Shown here: positions 63,701 to 64,000 of the stretch, in pieces
Position numbering within the stretch: position 1 is the first letter of the stretch
Layout: every line of letters begins with the position of its first letter
DNA from: Owenia fusiformis
Lineage: Eukaryota > Annelida > Polychaeta > Sabellida > Oweniidae
Assembly: GCA_903813345.2 (NCBI GenBank)
Contig: CAIIXF020000012.1
Coordinates: 20,904,184-20,968,183 of the forward strand
Reading direction: 5' to 3'
Length of the DNA: 64,000 nt
Notes under the pieces: model-generated
What the model was told of the DNA's origin: nothing
Databases searched by the model: none
What the model saw: only the letters and a program-made list of their open reading frames with translations
Made by a program: the position numbers and the translations under genes

Positions 63701-63957
63701 GTTCCATTGTCTCCACCAGATGCCGAAAGTAGGCGGAACCTGGCTTGAATCCACCCCCGACTCTCTTGTATCTCCCAGTTTGATATTTTGCCGTAGACAT
63801 AAAGAGGGCGTGCCCCAGGAATTGTTCCATGTAGGTATCAACTCGGGAAGACTGGAATAAAACGTTGTAATTCTAATATGTTGTGGTTCATACCAAGGTC
63901 AACGGAAAATTCGTATAACGCATTCACCAGATTTATGAGAAAGAGTCGAAGACAAAT
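21679..63957 (-). CDS. large multi-exon gene: repeat-rich, charged protein with EF-hand-like C-terminus (5' end outside window)
   Basis: Nineteen exons are predicted on the minus strand: 63894-63957, 62776-63420, 59613-59789, 57325-57412, 52947-54412, 51517-51835, 49016-49272, 48036-48100, 47640-47870, 47364-47502, 46719-46844, 46482-46597, 40187-40261, 29321-29406, 28901-29034, 23677-23768, 23085-23184, 22200-22479 and 21679-21712. All use GT-AG, all phases are compatible, and the total is 4,494 nt, ending in a stop. In the predicted 1,497 residues, about 22-270 form four tandem repeats around R-T-x-S/T-G-E-x-I-E-R. Residues 325-1190 are Lys/Arg/Asp/Glu/Ser-rich and probably disordered, with nuclear-type basic clusters. 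Residues 1192-1395 resemble two pairs of degenerate EF-hands. No signal peptide or membrane segment is visible, so the product is probably intracellular. The role is unknown: the EF-hand-like part suggests (perhaps lost) Ca2+-linked or scaffold function. The last two exons and the first are the least certain. Confidence 0.85.
22200..22479 (-). CDS. exon 18 of the large gene
   Basis: This 93-codon open segment has donor AA|GTAAGG and acceptor TTTAAG, whose polypyrimidine tract is weak. Entry phase 1 matches the preceding exon. The product is Lys-rich (around MKCTRFLKF and MMRLKAKLILEGKLRVE) and follows the last EF-hand-like unit. Confidence 0.6.
22480..23084. other. intron with a small hairpin
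   Basis: A perfect stem, ATGTCACCAC/GTGGTGACAT, sits at 22931-22957 beside a CG-rich patch with repeated CGCCGA (22873-22905). This looks like the end of an inverted-repeat element. Nothing else was seen. Confidence 0.5.
23085..23184 (-). CDS. exon 17 of the large gene (fourth EF-hand-like unit)
   Basis: Acceptor CTCGTAG, donor GAGG|GTAAGC, phase 0 in and 1 out. It encodes ISFLDYIAYIPLFLSMHEN, the exiting helix pattern of an EF-hand (I-x-F-x-D-Y-I-x-Y-I), then a conserved-looking DNPLDMRD. Confidence 0.85.
23394..23533. mobile_element. 140-bp foldback (MITE)
   Basis: TGCCTTGGTCACATTTGCTC is matched perfectly in inverse at 23514-23533. An inner inverted pair, ATTGAGTGTTTTGTTCAA/TTGAACAAAATACTCAAT, makes it nearly a full palindrome. 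It lies in the intron between exons 16 and 17. Confidence 0.85.
23677..23768 (-). CDS. exon 16 of the large gene
   Basis: Acceptor TTTCAG, donor GAG|GTAAAT, phase 1 in and 0 out. It encodes IELMAGGLNKHQQIYLMDKL, the helix leaving the third and entering the fourth EF-hand-like unit, followed by a Pro/Lys loop. Confidence 0.85.
23812..24236. repeat. ~18-bp tandem repeat (ACTCCTGCACTTTACAC)
   Basis: More than 20 imperfect units of CACTCCTGCACTTTATAC/CACTCCGGCACATTAAA follow one another. The tract lies in an intron 40 bp from exon 16 and is C-rich on this strand. Confidence 0.9.
24465..25815 (-). mobile_element. 5'-truncated non-LTR retrotransposon (LINE), broken ORF2 3' part
   Basis: Three minus-strand frames follow one another: 25563-25817, 25259-25621 and 24558-25259, with frameshifts near 25600 and 25259. 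The first contains WRLAFHPGKCSLLVFG, the post-palm motif of LINE reverse transcriptases. The second contains HVGIPLGRHND (thumb region). The third contains CPLCSKENDTMEHFLLRC, the C-x2-C-x8-H-x4-C zinc motif near the end of many such ORF2 proteins. The catalytic palm is missing. AATAAA (tttatt at 24482-24487) precedes an ACACACATACATA-type tail, so the 3' end is near 24465. It sits in the same orientation as the host gene, in its intron. Confidence 0.85.
25816..25960. repeat. ATGCA-rich low-complexity block
   Basis: Many short repeats of ATGCAAA, GCATGGAC and CATGCAGG occur. A related block is at 28080-28270. Both lie in the same intron. The ORFs across the second block are low-complexity artefacts. 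Confidence 0.6.
25961..28079. other. intron; one dispersed repeat pair member
   Basis: The stretch at 26790-26985 (with GTCAATAAAATGTTTAAA and ACAACTCGCGGT) is similar, in the same orientation, to 60545-60700. The stretch at 26325-26410 matches 18595-18690. No exon was found. Confidence 0.5.
28385..28640. repeat. three tandem ~82-bp units
   Basis: Each unit contains TTTTGAATTTTCCGGCCCAG, ACATGCTTGTAA and ATGCAAATCGAAACTACG. The units differ by small indels, and the first unit is the most diverged. Confidence 0.8.
28901..29034 (-). CDS. exon 15 of the large gene
   Basis: Acceptor TTTTCAG, donor CTAG|GTACGT, phase 2 in and 1 out. It encodes SYCKQLLQVCNLADIERKIQ, then a segment with the third degenerate EF-hand-like loop around DPNHITTES. 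Confidence 0.85.
29321..29406 (-). CDS. exon 14 of the large gene
   Basis: Acceptor GTTTTAG, donor GA|GTAAGT, phase 0 in and 2 out. It encodes VLDIGEQSKLTFRMFSVITA, a degenerate second EF-hand: the loop starts at D, has hydrophobic L at position 8 and lacks most acidic ligands. Confidence 0.85.
30889..31341. mobile_element. near-perfect palindromic foldback element
   Basis: Arms of about 210 bp are inverse copies (for example GGAATTAAATCGACGATTCT and its inverse, TTCCTTATTTCACGCGTTGT and its inverse). The central loop is short (about 31090-31120). The motif CTGCACTTTTAACCCATACC occurs at both 30871 and 31119. Cloning or PCR through it would be difficult, and mis-assembly is possible. Confidence 0.8.
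31680..31920. mobile_element. CpG-rich inverted-repeat patch
   Basis: A block dense in CG dinucleotides runs from GTCACATTTGTCGTACGACG to CGACTTGCGCCTGCCGTAAG. Opposed GTCGTACGACGGCCGTAAG and TTACGGTCGACTTGCG-like ends suggest a TIR element. It stands out from its AT-rich surroundings. Confidence 0.5.
32161..32553. mobile_element. 393-bp element with perfect 26-bp TIRs and an inner direct duplication
   Basis: The end AAAGGACGATTCTCGGTTTG (26 bp in all) is repeated in perfect inverse at 32528-32553. Two direct copies, about 190 bp apart, share ATTATCCCTGCTTC, AAATGTCCTCTTTTGAATA and TTTAATTTGGGTAATATTTC. The middle holds a second, degenerate terminal-like motif (CCCCAAATCGAGACTTGTAT), as if two elements had fused head to tail. 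Confidence 0.8.
32650..33105. mobile_element. diverged foldback of the GGGGCG/GTTTTGG family
   Basis: The arms 32680-32790 and about 32985-33100 are inverse copies (CCGTTAATTTGAATTTTA, AAGGATTGTGAGTCTGAT). The sequence matches the longer element at 51917-52751 through TTCAAACTTGTTCCATTAAA and TAGCGGCGTTT(T)GGTCCCCAG. It has lost the outermost CACCGGGGCG ends. Confidence 0.7.
33413..38069. other. part of the 10.8-kb intron; nothing recognised
   Basis: AT-rich with no phase-compatible exon candidate noticed. A lone mariner-style end, CTGGACACCCTGTA, lies at 36795-36808 without a partner. A GT/AT-rich tract occurs around 35520-35640. Confidence 0.45.
38134..38558. mobile_element. inserted palindromic element(s): 134-bp hairpin plus ATTATATCACT MITE
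   Basis: 38134-38267 folds into a stem of about 60 bp, starting CAAATATTTCACTCTAT, with the small loop AGCCCGAAGGGC-like. It is followed by a unit whose ends are ATTATATCACTGTCTAGCTA (from 38272) and the inverse at 38537-38558. That unit contains two further palindromes, GTGGGATATCGCTAGATATC and GATATCGCCAGATATCCCAC. Together they fill the interruption in the left arm of the 2-kb element. Confidence 0.7.
38805..39685. mobile_element. nested element with GGGGCCTGTTCTTGTACCGT ends
   Basis: GGGGCCTGTTCTTGTACCGT near 38812 and the inverse ACGGTACAAGAAAGGGGCCC near 39660 bound it. The homology runs through GTAACGAACGTTCG, a total of about 40 bp. It sits at the centre of the 38070-40104 element. 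No transposase was recognised. Confidence 0.75.
40187..40261 (-). CDS. exon 13 of the large gene
   Basis: Acceptor ACTATAAG, donor AAG|GTACAG, phase 0 on both sides. It encodes 25 residues beginning DALEALDMLQCM. Its first Asp supplies position 12 of the EF-hand-like loop that starts in exon 12, strong support for this splice. Confidence 0.9.
40262..42546. other. intron, nothing recognised
   Basis: Unique-looking AT-rich sequence with no phase-compatible exon and no clear inverted repeats. Confidence 0.45.
42547..43060. mobile_element. foldback with TGGGACTCCATG-type internal repeats
   Basis: The ends AAGCCCGGTATACACCAATG and CATTGGTGTATACCGGGCTT are perfect inverse copies. A third copy of the end (CATTGGTGTATGCCGGGCTT) lies inside at 42731-42750. 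The interior is made of degenerate ~12-bp units (CATGGAGTCCCA/TGGGACTCCATG, TTGCCCCATCGAATCCCA) in both orientations. Large ORFs called in every frame here come from this repeat. Confidence 0.85.
43354..44318. mobile_element. ~965-bp long-TIR element flanked by TA
   Basis: CAGGGCGTTTCAAAAAACGC on the left and GCGGTTTTTTGATACGCACTG on the right are inverse copies, each adjoining TA. The arms extend about 215 bp, and an additional direct copy of the arm lies at about 43590-43770. A minus-strand ORF at 43875-44111 (TPPITHRGLKELCMTWIDEP) may be a transposase remnant. A short fragment of the same family is at 55560-55690, and a related stretch occurs in the introns of the 2.46-kb array. Confidence 0.7.
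44677..44956 (-). CDS. possible alternative last exon of the large gene
   Basis: The acceptor AACTATTATCAG opens a 92-codon frame ending in TAA. It is in phase (2) with an alternative donor of exon 12 at ATAAG|GTATTT (exon 12 extended to 46396). The product would end before the EF-hand-like region is completed. The open frame is long for this AT-rich sequence, but no conservation can be shown. It is alternatively intronic chance. Confidence 0.3.
45370..46078. repeat. two tandem, diverged ~358-bp units, CpG-rich
   Basis: Shared anchors in both units are AACGCGTCC.TAGTAG.ATTGAAGTACG (45454 and 45812), TTCGTAAATAGACCTTA-like and TTTGGTGTGATAG (ending 45719 and 46078). Both are rich in CGTTC/TACG, unlike the flanks. 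It lies in intron 12. Divergence is considerable, so the duplication is old. Confidence 0.75.
46482..46597 (-). CDS. exon 12 of the large gene (first EF-hand-like loop)
   Basis: Acceptor GTATTTTCAG, donor TTCAAG|GTAGAG, phase 1 in and 0 out. It encodes DFLSHYQLVDKMKVNGYARA (helix) and the loop D-E-S-Y-R-G-K-I-P-F-K, completed by Asp from exon 13. The loop has D at 1, S at 3, G at 6, I at 8 and D at 12, but Arg at 5 and no acidic residue at 3, so Ca2+ binding would be weak or absent. Confidence 0.88.
46719..46844 (-). CDS. exon 11 of the large gene
   Basis: Acceptor TAATTTTAG, donor ACTG|GTAAAT, phase 1 on both sides, so it could be skipped without a frame change. It encodes AGRRRVNILMRRGGEKMASH and then a Lys-rich stretch. 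Confidence 0.85.
47364..47502 (-). CDS. exon 10 of the large gene
   Basis: Acceptor AATTACAG, donor ACAG|GTACTT, phase 0 in and 1 out. It encodes KMFDETGDNIRVEHKGEKVG, then a strongly acidic stretch (TSDVDTEELAEDSDLDVDT). Confidence 0.87.
47640..47870 (-). CDS. exon 9 of the large gene
   Basis: Acceptor GGATTCCAG, donor AAG|GTAAAA, phase 0 on both sides, 77 codons. It begins ISRPRPESPPDS and contains the acidic-then-basic run ELYWTSDDENKEDYFEE ... LTKVKKKDLQRLGLDVTQRK. Confidence 0.9.
48036..48100 (-). CDS. exon 8 of the large gene
   Basis: Acceptor TTCTTTCAG, donor CCA|GTAAGT, phase 1 in and 0 out. It encodes SVLERSKKRRKKLIDIEFVA, a basic cluster of nuclear-localisation type. Confidence 0.85.
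48173..48858 (-). mobile_element. internally deleted mariner-like element
   Basis: The ends CAGGGTGGTCAAAAAACGGC and TTCTTTTTTGACCACCCTG are inverse copies, each next to TA (target duplication). On the minus strand, around 48495-48560, a remnant reads WAPHSPDMAPFSLYQWGYPK. This corresponds to the D-motif region (W-x-P-x-S-P-D-L-x-P-x-D-x-x-L-W-G) of mariner/IS630-type transposases. The rest of the gene is missing. It is located in intron 7, and a second copy touches the left window edge. Confidence 0.88.
49016..49272 (-). CDS. exon 7 of the large gene
   Basis: Acceptor TTCCCTTTAG, donor GGAG|GTAAAT, phase 2 in and 1 out, 85 codons. Its product is Lys/Gln/Thr/Glu-rich, with KQKQPQITPRKTHR and KKQKKDSKEMKVAKY, low-complexity and probably disordered. 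The long opposite-strand ORFs at 48963-49230 are shadows. Confidence 0.88.
49862..50386. mobile_element. ~525-bp foldback element
   Basis: Arms of about 220 bp are inverse copies (CTGTGTCTTACATCAGTATC, AGTACTTCTTTTTCGATCAA and their inverses). Each arm contains the same ~55-codon open frame reading outside-in (with SRSAAYFWSLTVSY), so the frame appears once on each strand. It lies in intron 6. Confidence 0.8.
50387..51240. other. intron, nothing recognised
   Basis: No repeat or exon candidate with matching phase was noticed. Confidence 0.45.
51241..51300. repeat. degenerate TTAGGG-like tract
   Basis: About nine irregular units (GTTAGGG, GGTTAGG, TTTAGG, CTTAGGG, GTTAGGG) are present. It resembles the metazoan telomere repeat and lies inside intron 6. 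It is too short and irregular to be a functional telomere. Confidence 0.6.
51517..51835 (-). CDS. exon 6 of the large gene
   Basis: Acceptor AATTGTTTAG, donor GAA|GTAAGA, phase 1 in and 2 out, 106 codons. It starts with a strongly basic, heptad-friendly run (AKERKAARIKELRDRRERRL), likely helical or coiled coil, and ends in KTKKKRKTKKYRSS. Confidence 0.9.
51917..52751. mobile_element. 835-bp foldback, full-length member of the GGGGCG family
   Basis: The ends TCACGCAGTACTAACTCACC and GGTGAGTTAGTACCGCGTGA are inverse copies. They continue through GGGGCGTATCGAAACCAAAA. Both arms carry the same open segment (ERYFCEGFNGTSL preceded by TSGDQNAA), 104 codons on the + strand at 52329-52643 and 90 on the minus strand at 52014-52286. 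The diverged copy at 32650-33105 keeps the same C-terminal peptide (RHFCFALKGPSLKKN). Confidence 0.82.
52947..54412 (-). CDS. exon 5 of the large gene (489 codons)
   Basis: Acceptor ATTTGAAG, donor GAGAGG|GTGAGT, phase 2 in and 1 out. It opens with KRGKRRIVVGGSD, then a predicted helical Lys/Glu-rich region (LDKILEEERTNILKAKAARQ). A long Ser/Asp/Asn-rich stretch follows, then acidic blocks and RRRKKRPWQGPMNL near the end. No catalytic or known domain is visible. The single intronless frame of nearly 1.5 kb in AT-rich sequence is strong evidence of coding. Confidence 0.95.
54413..57324. other. intron with foldback and TIR fragments
   Basis: It contains inverted AAAGCGCCTACGG/TAGGCGCTTT-type motifs at about 54540-54670 and 54960-55140, a lone end TACAGGGTGTCCCC at 55324, the fragment at 55560-55690 and the foldback at 55855-56600. 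No phase-compatible exon was seen. Confidence 0.45.
55855..56600. mobile_element. foldback with TGTGACGGAGCATGC arms
   Basis: The left stretch GTGACGGAGCATGCTATTTT (from 55928) and its inverse near 56500-56519 extend through TTCATAAAAACA on the inside and ATCGAAAAATGTGTCC-like outside. A third copy of the GCTCCGTCACAGCGGACAAA motif lies at about 56153-56172. Confidence 0.7.
57325..57412 (-). CDS. exon 4 of the large gene
   Basis: Acceptor TATTTAAG, donor AAA|GTAAGT, phase 1 in and 2 out. It encodes VPVISRVGKDGYVYDYFKDP followed by VTGKLFK. Confidence 0.85.
57413..59612. other. intron with TTTA microsatellite and lone mariner-type ends
   Basis: A hairpin AGGAGGCCCTTCAAGGGACC lies at 57661-57684, imperfect TTTA repeats at 57719-57750, and two left-type ends at 57896 (CAGGGCGGACCAGAAACGTC) and 58276 (CAGGGTGGGCCAAAAAAGTC, preceded by TA) without detectable partners. 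Confidence 0.5.
59613..59789 (-). CDS. exon 3 of the large gene
   Basis: Acceptor ATTCTGTAG, donor GGAG|GTAAGA, phase 1 on both sides, 59 codons. It supplies the second half of the fourth N-terminal repeat (DYELNGLYEQGNYNEESFRK). An acidic run, DYDEPDTVYNTSDDEIEE, follows. The repeat being completed across the splice supports the model. Confidence 0.92.
59790..62775. other. intron, repeats only
   Basis: 60545-60700 matches 26790-26985. CGATACGATAC repeats occur at about 60495-60525. The related motifs GGGGCTAAACGAGACAC (61443) and GGGGCAAAACGGGACACC (61607) point to another element family. No exon was noticed. Confidence 0.45.
62776..63420 (-). CDS. exon 2 of the large gene (tandem RT-x-SGE-x-IER repeats)
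   Basis: Acceptor CTTATTCTTTCAG, donor AACAG|GTGAGG, phase 1 on both sides, 215 codons. It contains three full repeats and the start of a fourth. The clearest are KPVRSFIRTKSGKMIERIIY and IKVRLRTRTGEIIERTVLMS, each followed by a D/V-Y and a small acidic helix ending D/S-A-x-[DS]-I. The first copy (KPMRVFIRTSSSD) begins at the exon edge, so more repeats may lie upstream. The fold looks beta-rich, like small ubiquitin-sized modules, but that is only a guess. Confidence 0.93.
63492..63851 (-). CDS. coding-like exon ending in a stop; neighbour's last exon or alternative exon
   Basis: A strong acceptor, TTTTATTCCAG, opens a phase-0 frame of 119 codons ending in TGA. The product looks like protein (MSTAKYQTGRYKRVGGGFKP, then LWNHYVDKMLHYHYRFRSTA). 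It lies only 71 bp upstream of exon 2 of the large gene, and its phase does not fit the exon at 63894. It may be the final exon of a gene starting beyond the window. Alternatively, an internal donor at ACAA|GTATGA (about 63630) would put it in phase 1 with exon 2. Confidence 0.5.
   Translation of the reverse strand, partial: SSRVDTYMEQFLGHALFMSTAKYQTGRYKRVGGGFKPGSAYFRHLVETMERQKVEKIKRTSRMEAIKETSMTTYTNISDMVKKLWNHYVDKMLHYHYRFRSTAQPSYPKTPDSEHDLWC
63894..63957 (-). CDS. candidate exon 1 in window of the large gene
   Basis: Acceptor GGCTTTGTAG, donor CTTG|GTATGA. It encodes ICLRLFLINLVNALYEFSVD and its phase 1 exit fits exon 2 exactly. It is short, so chance cannot be excluded, and it competes with the 63492-63851 exon. 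Confidence 0.45.
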
Positions 63958-63961
63958 CTAC

Positions 63962-63986
63962 AAAGCCGGCTTTCAAAGCCGGCTTT
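63962..63986. repeat. two tandem copies of palindrome AAAGCCGGCTTT
   Basis: Two identical 12-bp palindromes are separated by one C at the window edge, possibly the tip of an inverted-repeat element continuing outside. Confidence 0.6.
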
Positions 63987-64000
63987 TAAAGCTTCTTCTC

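Overview
This is metazoan nuclear DNA. It is AT-rich, full of GT-AG introns, and crowded with foldback and terminal-inverted-repeat (TIR) elements, mariner-type ends flanked by TA, a truncated LINE and many tandem repeats. That profile fits a marine invertebrate, but nothing here lets me name the phylum. I see no tRNA, rRNA, CRISPR or prokaryotic operon.

Layout. (1) 1-4.4 kb: remnants of transposable elements and a ~90-bp satellite. (2) 4.4-14.8 kb: a tandem array of four ~2.46-kb units plus a fifth, older, truncated unit. Each full unit carries conserved splice sites on the + strand. The last three exons join into an 80-codon reading frame, open in units 2-4 and broken in unit 1. (3) 14.8-21.7 kb: a 1.7-kb TIR element that interrupts one half of a local duplication, and an 83-bp minisatellite next to unrecognised, broken coding-like sequence. 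(4) 21.7-64 kb: one very large gene on the minus strand, read from the right edge of the window to about 21.7 kb. I place 19 exons. Their splice phases agree at every one of the 18 junctions and they sum to 4,494 nt (1,497 codons plus stop). The 5' end lies beyond the window.

The large gene's predicted product has three parts. The N-terminal part holds four tandem ~50-60-residue repeats built around R-T-x-S/T-G-E-x-I-E-R. The middle ~900 residues are highly charged and low in complexity. The C-terminal part looks like two pairs of degenerate EF-hands, and one loop is completed exactly across a splice junction. I do not recognise the gene by name.

Its introns (up to 10.8 kb) are a museum of mobile elements: a 5'-truncated LINE, an internally deleted mariner-like element, two related GGGGCG foldbacks, a 2-kb long-arm TIR element with two further elements nested in it, and a 3.6-kb composite with four nested elements, one of which appears to cut a MADF-like ORF. 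The strongest candidates for something undescribed are the four-unit spliced small-ORF array, the repeat plus EF-hand protein, the minisatellite that appears to have grown out of coding-like sequence, and the nested foldbacks.
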